From Firm-13 sp964579245 (GTDB taxonomy: Bacteria; Bacillota; Clostridia; Saccharofermentanales; Saccharofermentanaceae): a stretch of 30,093 nt of DNA. Below the pieces are notes generated by a model. The model worked only from the letters and a program-made list of their open reading frames with translations, had not been told where the DNA came from and did no database searches. Where the stretch lies: contig CAZOFY010000026.1 in the NCBI GenBank assembly GCA_964579245.1, positions 1 to 30,093 of the forward strand, in the 5' to 3' direction. Within the stretch, counting starts at the first letter, position 1. Each line of letters opens with the position of its first letter. Shown here piece after piece: positions 1-7,246 of the stretch. Both the position numbers and the translations under genes were made by a program.

Positions 1-28
1 GGCTGATGCCGCTTTTTTCTTTTCGTCA
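1..28 (+). terminator. Probable 3' part of a terminator cut by the window edge
   Basis: The window opens with GGCTGATGCCGC followed at once by TTTTTTCTTTT. This is what the right arm and U-tract of a rho-independent terminator look like; the left arm would lie before base 1. A small hairpin, GGC-TGAT-GCC, can also form within the visible bases. It would end a plus-strand gene outside the window. The call is uncertain because the left arm is not visible. Confidence 0.35.
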
Positions 29-59
29 ATGCGTCGGTTGTCGGACGCTTACTTTTCTC

Positions 60-582
60 TCAATGATTACCTACTAAATCGTCGAAACACGGTTTAAAGT
101 ATGTGCATCAATGAACAGCAAAGACGTTATTTATCAATGATTACCCACGCAATCGGCGAGAATACACGATCTCGTATGTGCATCAATGAGTAATAAGGGT
201 GTTATTTGTCAATGATTACCCATACAATCGGCGAAAAGAGACGATTGCGTATGTGCATCAATGAGTAATAAGGGTGTTATTTGTCAATGATTACCCATAC
301 AATCGGCGAAAAGAGACGATCTCGTATGTGCATCAATGAGCAATAAAAACGTTATTTATCAATGATTACCCATGCAATCGGCGAAAACAGACGATCTCGT
401 ATGTGCATCAATGAGAAACAACGAGGTTATTCGTCAATGATTACCCATACAATCGGCGAAAATAGACGATCTCGTATGTGCATCAATTAGTAATAAATCT
501 GTTATTTATCAATGATTACCTACTAATTCGCAAATAATAGCGATTTAGTAGGTACATGGGCTTGTGAGGACCAAATATCTTG
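60..582. repeat. Tandem array of seven ~75-bp imperfect-hairpin repeats (locus A)
   Basis: Units begin with TCAATGATTACC at 60, 134, 209, 284, 359, 434 and 509, so the period is 74 or 75 bp. A degenerate eighth start, TCAATGAATACC, lies at 583. Each unit has a left arm (CATACAATCG in the inner units), a loop containing GGCGAAAA, a right arm (CGATctCGTATG), the motif GTGCATCAATGA, and often a second small hairpin AATAA-nnnnn-TTATT. Outer parts TCAATGAT and GTGCATCAATGA are also nearly complementary. Unit 7 has different arms (CTACTAATTCG and CGATTTAGTAG) that still pair. All six frames of a unit contain stops, so the array is non-coding. The units are direct repeats without unique spacers, so this is not a CRISPR array. 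Function unknown. Confidence 0.9.
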
Positions 583-843
583 TCAATGAATACCATCAAA
601 ATCCTTCTGAATCCGTCATTTGGTATGTATAACTATGTGATGCCACTAAGATTCTATTCATTGGAATATATCTCTTTTCGACGCTGTCGAAAAGAGTACG
701 AGGTCCAATTTCATGTCAGCAAGTTATACAAGGCCCCCTTTAATGCACTCGCCCAAGCCGCAATTGCTACTGCATCCCGCAAGAAGGAGATACCACCGCA
801 AATTTCAAAGCGGCAATTACTGTATAGGCTTGAACGAATATAA
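580..843 (+). CDS. Doubtful small hypothetical protein (87 aa)
   Basis: An open frame starts with TTG inside the degenerate last repeat start, preceded by GAGGA about nine bases upstream, and ends with TAA at 841-843. No domain is recognised. The product is basic, with many Arg and Lys in its second half, and has no signal peptide. A perfect 11-bp palindrome with a 3-base loop lies inside it at 672-696, which is unusual for coding DNA. The frame may be spurious: it begins in repeat DNA and nothing downstream on the plus strand looks co-transcribed. It is listed because nothing else occupies the interval. Confidence 0.22.
   Translation: MSMNTIKILLNPSFGMYNYVMPLRFYSLEYISFRRCRKEYEVQFHVSKLYKAPFNALAQAAIATASRKKEIPPQISKRQLLYRLERI
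672..696. repeat. Perfect 11-bp inverted repeat with 3-base loop
   Basis: CTCTTTTCGAC (672-682), loop GCT, GTCGAAAAGAG (686-696). Neither strand has a U-tract directly after the stem, so it is not a clear terminator. The segment CGAAAAGAG also occurs in the loops of the array units at 209-358, which hints at a relationship with the repeat family but does not prove one. Confidence 0.7.
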
Positions 844-868
844 AAAGCCAGCGCCTGTCGACGCTGGC
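841..868 (-). terminator. Rho-independent terminator of the HD/DUF3795/PPDK-like/GGDEF operon
   Basis: Read on the minus strand, GCCAGCG (868-862), an 8-base loop and CGCTGGC (853-847) form a 7-bp GC-rich stem followed by TTTTT (846-842). It lies about 110 bases past the stop codon of the PAS-GGDEF gene. The plus strand has no T-run after the stem, so it acts in the minus direction only. Confidence 0.8.
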
Positions 869-980
869 AAGTAACAAAGGCTTATAGATCCGGAGCAAAG
901 CACCCGTTTGCCAGATGGTTATGATTTCATCACCCGGAGGAAAAATGATTCATTATTGGCGTGCTGTCTCCTGTCAGTAA

Positions 981-1964
981 TCAGAAAACAATCCGGTTTT
1001 TCCCCCGTCGCTTTGCTTCGTACATCTTCTGATCCGCTTCGCGCATCAGCTCCATCATGGACTGTCCCATATACTCACATACGCCGCCGCTGACAGTGAT
1101 CCGAATCCCCTGCTCAAAAATGCAGGACTCTACTTGTCGGCGGAACTTCTCTGCGGCGCTCAAAGCTCCTGTTCCGGGCGTATCACAGAACGCAGCGACA
1201 AATTCTTCTCCGCCGTATCGTCCGGCCAAATCTGTTTTCCGCACACTGCGCGCGAGAAGATCGGCCACGCGCTGCAATACAGCATCTCCCGCTACATGGC
1301 CATAATCATCATTGACCTTCTTGAAATCATCGATATCAAAAATCGCAACTGCTATGGATTCTCCGTCTGACTGGCGGATCCTGTCTCCGAGCATGTCAAT
1401 GAACGCGCGATGATTCAAAAGCCCGGTCAGTCCGTCATGACGGGAGATCTCCTCAAGCTCCTGATTCTTCTTGCTCAAGTCAAGCTCAATTTCCTTCTGT
1501 GAGGTGATATCAAAAACGATACCTGCAAGGAAAAGCGGCTTGCCTTCGGGCGATCTCTTCGTGACCTTCCCGCGGTCATAAAACCACTTCCATTTCCCCT
1601 TCGTCGTCCGGATCCGATACTCAACCTCATAGACAGGATGTTCTCCATAAAGGTGGTTGCGCATATTCTCCATGGTCTTCTCGAAATCGTCGGGATGAAT
1701 TTTATCCGTAAAAAAAGAGTAAGGAATCTCCTCCGGCACGTCGTCTCGGCCATACCCGAGGGCCATGACCTTCATCGGATTGCAGGTGACACGATTGGTC
1801 TCGACATCCCAGTACCATTGACCAAGATTTCCCGTCCAGGGAAACTTCAGCCCGACTTCCTGTTCCTTTTCAAGCAGGAGCTGCTCCGTCAGCCGTTCAA
1901 GCTCCTCGATCCGGTCTACAAGCTGCTCACGAGATGCTGTCTGTGTCTCGATCTTCTTTTCCAT
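981..1964 (-). CDS. PAS-GGDEF diguanylate cyclase
   Basis: Soluble protein of 327 aa expected to make cyclic-di-GMP from two GTP. The start at 1964 was chosen over an upstream in-frame start at 2054 because GGAGG sits five bases before this ATG and the upstream start would overlap the preceding gene. Residues ~10-36 are a likely coiled coil. Residues ~40-155 are a PAS fold (PAS_3 style, with WYWDVETNRV and YRIRTTKGKWKW). Residues ~170-327 are a GGDEF domain with DIDDFKKVND, YGHVAGD and active site GGEEF (251-255). An inhibitory I-site RKTD lies five residues before it (242-245), so product feedback is expected. No membrane segment is seen. It is the last gene of a four-gene minus-strand operon, 52 bases after the PPDK-like gene and before the terminator at 841-868. 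The PAS ligand cannot be read from sequence. Confidence 0.93.
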   Translation of the reverse strand: MEKKIETQTASREQLVDRIEELERLTEQLLLEKEQEVGLKFPWTGNLGQWYWDVETNRVTCNPMKVMALGYGRDDVPEEIPYSFFTDKIHPDDFEKTMENMRNHLYGEHPVYEVEYRIRTTKGKWKWFYDRGKVTKRSPEGKPLFLAGIVFDITSQKEIELDLSKKNQELEEISRHDGLTGLLNHRAFIDMLGDRIRQSDGESIAVAIFDIDDFKKVNDDYGHVAGDAVLQRVADLLARSVRKTDLAGRYGGEEFVAAFCDTPGTGALSAAEKFRRQVESCIFEQGIRITVSGGVCEYMGQSMMELMREADQKMYEAKRRGKNRIVF

Positions 1965-2016
1965 GTACTCCTCCGTTTTCTTCCTGTTCGCACAGACTAT
2001 TGTGACACAAAGTATG

Positions 2017-4455
2017 TCACTGACACAAGAGTCTTTGCGTGGCGATGTCGGCATACATCTTCAGCCCCGATATTTGCACGACGCGAATGGCTTCCGAAAA
2101 ACCGCTCGCGCCCGGTAGCAGTTGCGACAAAAGATTCGGTGCGGCCAGAATTCTCTCCGGATGATATACGGTTTTCTCTTCCCCGGCAAAAACGGCCGTA
2201 TAGAAGATTCCTGTTTCTACAAGATCCTGAAAGAAATGGCTTCCGTAGGATACTTCGGGCATCATGCCGGTCTGAGGCGATGCTACCTCACACAAAACCG
2301 TCATACCGCTGATCTCAGAAAAATGAACCGGCACTCCCAATGCCGTGGTCGTTGTTCCCCAGCGTCCCGGCCCGATCAAAAGCATCCGGGAACCGGAAAG
2401 TGCCTCGTTGAGCCGTCCGATGATTCTCGCTGTCTCGTATCTTGCGGCTTCGTTCAACGCAAGGTATGGTATGGCGGAAACACAGATAACATAATCGAAT
2501 TCCGTCCGAATGTTGCCTCCCATAAATCCTCCGTAGGCCGAGATTACGCAGTCCTCCCCCTTGGCCTCCTCGGGTATAGCCACCGTCGCTCCCGGCCCTC
2601 GTGTCTGTAACGGCCTGCATTGCAAAAGATTGATCGTATAGCTTCCGTTACGTCGAAAATTCGCCGTATATTCGGTGTCCACCGGGTATGCATACGCCCT
2701 CTCCAGAACAGAGAGCATTTCCTTCATACGTTCTGCGAAATCCGTCCGGGATAAAAGCTTGTGGAAATCCAGTACGACGGGACACTTCGCCGGTTTCTGT
2801 CCGCGATCGGATAATCGCCGCAAAGCCTCAGTGTCCTCGCTTATGAAAAGCCATTTGTCTGTTTTGATATCTTCGTTTGTCAGATCTTCGATATAGCGAT
2901 CCGTCAGGGTATTCTCCGAGATCGACAAGACATCTGCCTTGTGCTGCGAGAATTTCTTCTTATCCCCTTGATTGATAAGCGGCAGTCGCATCGGATCGTC
3001 CAGGGTCACGATCCTCGCGTAATCGCCCACTGTCCGGTCAACGGCACGCGTCCCCAGTCCGAAAACAAGGCGCAACATTCCCGCTGACATATCAATCGAA
3101 GAGTCCCAGACATAGAGGTTCGATGAATTCCCGACACCCGCAACATGGGGGAAAAAATTGTCCTCNNNNNNNNNNNNNNNNNNNNNNNNNNNNNNNNNNN
3201 NNNNNNNNNNNNNNNNNNNNNNNNNNNNNNNNNNNNNNNNNNNNNNNNNNNNNNNNNNNNNNNNNAAATTGTCCTCAAGGAGCGAACTCGAACGCACGAT
3301 GATTGGAGACTGTCCAAAATACTCGATCATTCGAACAAACTGCTCGCGAATATCATCAGGAAAATCTCCGTTCAGCAACTTATCGTGCAGTTCGGGCGCT
3401 CGTGAGAAGTAGCCTTCCTTCGTCCGCTGCTCGACGCGTAGCCGCCACCAACCGTTCTGGACGATATACGCGTAAAACACATCCGATCCGATGTAGAACG
3501 AATCGTGTGGCTCCAGGATCGACCGCAGAGCCTCTCCCGCATCCGTCTCGACGATTTTTCTGGCCAGAAGCATGCCGACACTCTTACCGCCGATCCGACC
3601 GCTTCCAATCTCGTGTGAAGAAATGGAAAGAACATCAGACAAGCAAAAGTATCGCTTGCACAGTTCCATCATTCGCGCATCACTTCCAACGAGCATAGAC
3701 AGCAGAAGATCCCTGGATTCTTCCTGTTTTGCAGGAGAAAGACGAAGATCCTCCCTTGCACCCGTAAAAATCTCATCCCAATGATCTGGTCGGTCGGCTC
3801 CTCTTTCGAGCTTCGAAAAGAGCTCGGCAGCCTCAGCGCTTGATGTTACGGAAATCGCTGTCTCGCCGTCGATCAGATGCGGAAAAAACATCGTCGGCGA
3901 GTACCTTTTGAACACACGCAGAGGATGGATGTACTGTTTGCCATGAATATGATAAAGATCAAGAAGCAGCTGTGTCGTCTCTCGAATACCGGCTATGGTC
4001 GAAAATGTATGCTCATTTCGTAATATCGCAAAATAAGCCACGGTGTCGAGCTCATACAGGTAGGGACAGGTGACTTTAAAAAAGTTACCCAGGACAAGAT
4101 CCGAATGCCAGCATGGAAGAAGCTCCGATAAACAGTCAAATACATAGAAGGCACGAAGCCCGGCGTCTCGTATCAGGTCATGCACGGCCATCGCGAAAAG
4201 CTCAAAACCCGCAGTCGGATCCAAGACATGGATTGTTGCTCCGGAGCCCTCATCAATCAATGGTTCATGAGTCCCGAACCGGATATAGATCAGGTTGCGG
4301 CCGTCACGGATTGCTTGCTGCACATAGGGGATGACCACCTCTTTATACTCAGCAACGGAATCGACCTGCCAAACGACATTATCACCCAAACGCAGATTAT
4401 CAATGACCCGGTCAAAGCCTAAAATACCTGTGCTGACACGTTCCTTCATTTCCAT
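2017..4455 (-). CDS. PEP/pyruvate-binding (PPDK_N) ATP-grasp protein with degenerate RecA/KaiC-like N-terminus; interrupted by an assembly gap
   Basis: Large cytosolic protein; start ATG at 4455 with AGGG upstream. Residues ~1-200 look like a KaiC/RecA-type fold (TGILGFDRVIDNLRLGDNV at the start, FYVFDCLSELL near 103-113), but the P-loop position reads WQVDSVAEYK with no GKT, so ATP binding there is doubtful. From ~280 the pyruvate-phosphate-dikinase/PEP-synthase N-terminal ATP-grasp begins (RIGGKSVGMLLARKI, then SPIIVRSSSLLED). After the gap come VAGVGNSSNLYVW, LVFGLGTRAVDR and a C-terminal region with GPGRWGTTTTALGVPV and YGSHFFQDL. No phosphohistidine swivel domain (GGxTSH) or PEP-utilising TIM barrel is present, so it is not a complete PEP synthase. 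The 100 N at 3166-3265 fall at LLED, where I recall relatives having about 70 more residues. The reaction is unknown. It lies between DUF3795 and a diguanylate cyclase. Confidence 0.82.
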   Translation of the reverse strand: MEMKERVSTGILGFDRVIDNLRLGDNVVWQVDSVAEYKEVVIPYVQQAIRDGRNLIYIRFGTHEPLIDEGSGATIHVLDPTAGFELFAMAVHDLIRDAGLRAFYVFDCLSELLPCWHSDLVLGNFFKVTCPYLYELDTVAYFAILRNEHTFSTIAGIRETTQLLLDLYHIHGKQYIHPLRVFKRYSPTMFFPHLIDGETAISVTSSAEAAELFSKLERGADRPDHWDEIFTGAREDLRLSPAKQEESRDLLLSMLVGSDARMMELCKRYFCLSDVLSISSHEIGSGRIGGKSVGMLLARKIVETDAGEALRSILEPHDSFYIGSDVFYAYIVQNGWWRLRVEQRTKEGYFSRAPELHDKLLNGDFPDDIREQFVRMIEYFGQSPIIVRSSSLLEDNXXXXXXXXXXXXXXXXXXXXXXXXXXXXXXXXXXEDNFFPHVAGVGNSSNLYVWDSSIDMSAGMLRLVFGLGTRAVDRTVGDYARIVTLDDPMRLPLINQGDKKKFSQHKADVLSISENTLTDRYIEDLTNEDIKTDKWLFISEDTEALRRLSDRGQKPAKCPVVLDFHKLLSRTDFAERMKEMLSVLERAYAYPVDTEYTANFRRNGSYTINLLQCRPLQTRGPGATVAIPEEAKGEDCVISAYGGFMGGNIRTEFDYVICVSAIPYLALNEAARYETARIIGRLNEALSGSRMLLIGPGRWGTTTTALGVPVHFSEISGMTVLCEVASPQTGMMPEVSYGSHFFQDLVETGIFYTAVFAGEEKTVYHPERILAAPNLLSQLLPGASGFSEAIRVVQISGLKMYADIATQRLLCQ
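3155..3276. other. 100-N assembly gap flanked by an 11-bp duplication
   Basis: The N-run is 3166-3265. The 11 bases before it (3155-3165) and after it (3266-3276) are both AAATTGTCCTC. Merging the copies would remove 111 bp and keep the reading frame, giving SLLEDNFFPHVAGV. From memory, related proteins have about 70 residues between LLED and the FFP-AGV segment, so real sequence is probably missing and the overlap may be a false join. Confidence 0.85.
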
Positions 4456-4480
4456 GAAGTGTCCCTCACTTGCCTTTTTG

Positions 4481-4864
4481 TTACAGCCGGTTACCGTTGC
4501 GGAGAAAAGCTGTTATTTCTTCTACTGTGGCAAATTGATCATAATCGCCGGTCAACTGTCCGGGGTAATGATAGACTATGCCAAGCTTCTCATTTCTTTC
4601 GAGAGCGGACAGCATGGCCTCTTCGCCATTTTCACGAATAAAAGACGCAAATGCCCGGATGCGAAGCTTTTCGAGCATTCCTCCCTCGCAGGGAAATGCC
4701 TCACACTCCCAGCAACCGGATAATCCCTTCTTCAGGCAGCATGCGTAATTCTTGCACCAGGAATGATCTGCGCAACCGCCCTTACGGCAGCCGTCGCAGG
4801 TCTCTCTCTCTCCGCAGGCACAGCACGCCAATCCGCAATACGCCAGACCCTTTTCTCTGTCCAT
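4481..4864 (-). CDS. DUF3795 cysteine-rich protein
   Basis: Small protein (127 aa) of the DUF3795 type. The N-terminal half is packed with cysteines: AYCGLACCACGERETCDGC, then GGCADHSWCKNYACCLKKG and GCWECEAFPC. This is typical of the family and suggests zinc or Fe-S binding. The C-terminal half (LEKLRIRAFASFIRENGEEA onwards) is helical. The ATG at 4864 is preferred over a GTG six bases upstream because GAGG lies five bases before it. It sits 12 bases after the HD-domain gene and 25 bases before the PPDK-like gene, so all are probably co-transcribed. The family's biochemical function is not established. Confidence 0.85.
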   Translation of the reverse strand: MDREKGLAYCGLACCACGERETCDGCRKGGCADHSWCKNYACCLKKGLSGCWECEAFPCEGGMLEKLRIRAFASFIRENGEEAMLSALERNEKLGIVYHYPGQLTGDYDQFATVEEITAFLRNGNRL

Positions 4865-4876
4865 AGTCACCTCACA

Positions 4877-5383
4877 TCAAAGATCAGATCGTTTGTACTC
4901 TTCACCGGCCGCTGCGAAGACATTATCTTTATATCGGCCGCGAAATGTCTCGAACAGCGAGCAAGCCTTGTCAACGAAGCAGACAATGGCCGCTTCACGA
5001 TGTCGCGGAACTTTGCGCAAGGTCAACGGCCACATATGCGAGGCAATGATGTCCGCCTCCTTCTGATTGATATCGAAATGTCTCCGGGCATTCGTCAGCG
5101 CCTTGCCCGCGTGGAAAAATCCGTGAAGCTTGTGGCTGTCGTCCGGAATATGCCAATCATAAAGAAACAGATCATGAAGAATGGCGCCGCGGACGATACT
5201 GCGGATATCGGCTCGGATCTTCAGCTTTTGACAGAACAGAAAAGAGTAATGGGCGACAGCCAGGCAATGCTCATACGTAGAAGTGTGACCGTGCTGACAG
5301 TACTCCTTCATCTCAAGAACACAGTCTGCACGCACCAAGTCAGAGATATACGGAAAATATTCTGTCGTCTGTCGATCCGTCAC
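4877..5383 (-). CDS. HD-domain phosphohydrolase-like protein
   Basis: Soluble protein of 168 aa with the HD metal-dependent hydrolase pattern: an early His (TYEHCLAVAHYS), the HD pair in AILHDLFLYDWH, further His residues in HGFFHAGKAL and IIASHMWPLT, and the closing Asp in CFVDKACSL. The GTG at 5383 was chosen because GGGAGAGG lies five bases before it; an upstream TTG at 5419 has no comparable site. Substrate unknown; HD proteins act on nucleotides or phosphoesters. It lacks the HHExxDGxGYP motif, so it is not an HD-GYP c-di-GMP phosphodiesterase. It is the first gene of the operon running to 841. The upstream DNA holds repeat locus B rather than an obvious regulatory palindrome. Confidence 0.85.
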   Translation of the reverse strand: MTDRQTTEYFPYISDLVRADCVLEMKEYCQHGHTSTYEHCLAVAHYSFLFCQKLKIRADIRSIVRGAILHDLFLYDWHIPDDSHKLHGFFHAGKALTNARRHFDINQKEADIIASHMWPLTLRKVPRHREAAIVCFVDKACSLFETFRGRYKDNVFAAAGEEYKRSDL

Positions 5384-5506
5384 AAAAACCTCTCCCTCAA
5401 AAAATAGCTCCCTGACCAAATAAGTTCATATTCTCATTCTATCAGAAATCGGGTTGATGTTTTCGGATATTTCTAGCATCACTGCGTCCAATTTTAACTC
5501 TCATTG

Positions 5507-5690
5507 CAGTCTAAATCAGCGAAATATCGAATACAGACCAGTCATTAAATGTTAATCGCTGTTTGCGGACAAAATACAGTCTGCGGCCCGTTTCGTCGGT
5601 GCATCAGTGGTGATGGACGTGCGCCGAAGAGTCGGCGCACCGACGAAAATGCATTCTGCGGCCCGTTTCGTCGGTGCATCAGTCATGAAA
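5507..5690. repeat. Hairpin-repeat locus B (about three degenerate units)
   Basis: A 29-bp exact direct repeat starting TCTGCGGCCCGTTTCGTCGG occurs at 5580-5608 and 5655-5683, 75 bp apart, the same period as the array at 60-582. A more diverged unit begins at CAGTCT 5507. TTTCGTCGGTGC (5591-5602) pairs perfectly with GCACCGACGAAA (5637-5648). Nested inside is a perfect 9-bp hairpin, GTGCGCCGA-AGAG-TCGGCGCAC (5619-5640). The motif GGTGCATCAGT matches GTGCATCAAT of the array. The locus fills most of the 364-bp gap between two minus-strand operons; no gene is seen there. The hairpins might also serve as transcription stops, but no clear U-tract supports this. Confidence 0.8.
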
Positions 5691-5747
5691 GCCTGCTCCG
5701 GAAAATCTATGCAGGTCAAATCCCGTATGAAATAACGGGGTGGGACT

Positions 5748-6407
5748 CTACAGAATGAATGCCAGACAAATCAAGGGAAAAGCTTTGCGCAGATCTTTTC
5801 CCAAGAGAAGATACATAGCACCGAAGATTAGTCCGCCTGCCGCCGCGAGGATACCCGTGGTGACATCGCCCTTGGTGAGCGTGTGAACTAGTCCCCACGT
5901 TAGTGCGACAAAGAGTCCTCCGTAAGGGATGAACTTATTCTTAAACCACAGCTCTCCGGCTCTCTGTGCAAATACGATGACAAGTACTACCAGAAATGTC
6001 TCGACGATATAGTAGAGGTACTGAAAAATGAATTTCGCAAGGCCATGATTTTGAAATTCCTTTATCACCTTCAATCCGTTCCAGTTCATATAGGAGATAA
6101 CAAGCATGAAAGCGAAAAGAAGGATGGCCGAAATAGTCGGCAGCAGTTTTAGCGGACTTTTCTCTGACAGTGGGTCATAGCTTAATTTCTTCTTTGATAA
6201 AGCAAGCAGGAGAACTCCCGCGATAATCCAGACAGCACAAGTTAGAATCCAGTGGAGAATCCATTGTGTCACATTCCACTCATTCATTTCTGCACCATAG
6301 ATCAGCGGTTCAATTCCGAGGGCGAGTAAAAGCTCCAGCCCAAGAGCACAGAATGTCAGAAAGGATAATCCCAGGAACTTCCAACCTTGTTTCGCATCTG
6401 TTTTCAT
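5748..6407 (-). CDS. Multi-pass membrane protein, possibly CPBP-like
   Basis: Integral membrane protein of 219 aa with about six hydrophobic segments (~13-33, 50-70, 88-108, 128-148, 160-178, 188-205). The segment GGLFVALTWGLVHTLTKGD resembles the W-x-x-H region of CPBP/Abi-type intramembrane proteases. The usual EExxxR motif is not clearly present (QRAGELWFKNKF stands in its place), so protease activity is doubtful. Start ATG at 6407 has GGAG seven bases upstream. It is the last gene of the GntR-ABC operon, 45 bases after the permease, and may protect against, or be regulated with, whatever the transporter exports. Function is not known. Confidence 0.65.
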   Translation of the reverse strand: MKTDAKQGWKFLGLSFLTFCALGLELLLALGIEPLIYGAEMNEWNVTQWILHWILTCAVWIIAGVLLLALSKKKLSYDPLSEKSPLKLLPTISAILLFAFMLVISYMNWNGLKVIKEFQNHGLAKFIFQYLYYIVETFLVVLVIVFAQRAGELWFKNKFIPYGGLFVALTWGLVHTLTKGDVTTGILAAAGGLIFGAMYLLLGKDLRKAFPLICLAFIL

Positions 6408-6452
6408 CTAAACACTCCTCAGATCAATCACTATTTTTCAGGAAATGAATGC

Positions 6453-7232
6453 TTACACCTTCAAAACGGCTCTGCGAGATAGAAGATAACTCAGTAACAG
6501 GAAGACCAGGGCCGAACACGCAGAACTTACCACAGCGATCAGAGGATTCCCGCCATTGGAATAACCGATCAGCAGCTTGATTGTGTCTATAACAAACCCC
6601 GCTATCCAACCATGCAGAAATGCATCATCAAGAATGGGAAGGATGAGGGTAAAGAGCACCGGAACACCTATCGAGAAGCTGATCTTCAAGGCTCTATTCA
6701 TTCGATTGTACAGGACGGCGATAAAGTATGCAACCGAGAAAGTCGAGAAATACACCGCTGTAAGTATCAGAAAGGATACAGGGATATATAAGACCGGGCC
6801 AATGCCAGCAAAAAACGAAGGGAACAAAAGACCAAGAAGTGTCTGATAGTCTAAGGCGCCCGTTCCATTCATAATACTTGAAGCCAGTAATCCGGCTGAC
6901 GAATCAATCAAGGCCATGATCGAGGTTAATAACAGGGCTCCGATTCCTACGTTCGTACACACTGTTTTTCTTGAAAAACCATTCTGCAGCATCATTTGAA
7001 ACGGCTCCCGAAATGAGCACAATCCGAAGACAAAGCAGTATATGATCGTGGCGATTTCTAATCCACTCATGCCAATGTGGAAATCTTTGGAGGCGGTGAC
7101 TCCGACGTTATAGCGGACAAGCAAATTGATAACAAGGCCGAATATCATTGTTATGCCAATGACCAGATAGAAAATAAAGACACTTTTCTTACTATCCTTG
7201 AGAAAATACTTGATTGCTGAACGACTTACCAC
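6453..7232 (-). CDS. ABC transporter permease of the GntR-controlled module
   Basis: Membrane protein of 259 aa with about six transmembrane segments, cytosolic basic N-terminus (SAIKYFLKDSKK) and the short loop FREPFQMMLQNGFSRKTV, which fits a cytosolic coupling region contacting the ATPase. It is of the ABC-2 type seen with YtrA-like regulators. The start is GTG at 7232 with AAGGAGG nine bases upstream, 14 bases after the ATPase stop codon, so the two are co-translated. It presumably forms the membrane channel of an exporter energised by the upstream ATPase. The substrate cannot be read from sequence; related modules respond to cell-envelope antibiotics. Confidence 0.85.
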   Translation of the reverse strand: MVSRSAIKYFLKDSKKSVFIFYLVIGITMIFGLVINLLVRYNVGVTASKDFHIGMSGLEIATIIYCFVFGLCSFREPFQMMLQNGFSRKTVCTNVGIGALLLTSIMALIDSSAGLLASSIMNGTGALDYQTLLGLLFPSFFAGIGPVLYIPVSFLILTAVYFSTFSVAYFIAVLYNRMNRALKISFSIGVPVLFTLILPILDDAFLHGWIAGFVIDTIKLLIGYSNGGNPLIAVVSSACSALVFLLLSYLLSRRAVLKV

Positions 7233-7246
7233 TTTTGATTCCCTCC

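Noticed and set aside
60..582. CRISPR array
   Set aside because: Whole 75-bp units repeat, with near-identical 'spacers' in several units and no unique 30-40 bp spacers; no cas genes are present.
60..582. Integron attC array
   Set aside because: The units are imperfect hairpins of suitable size, but RYYYAAC/GTTRRRY boxes, cassette genes and an integrase are missing.
906..980. Short peptide frame with a ribosome site (MIHYWRAVSCQ)
   Set aside because: Only 11 codons between the GGDEF gene and its terminator, with no other sign of selection.
1638..2312. Long plus-strand frame opposite the GGDEF and PPDK-like genes
   Set aside because: It is the antisense shadow of two well-supported genes and has no ribosome site or domain.
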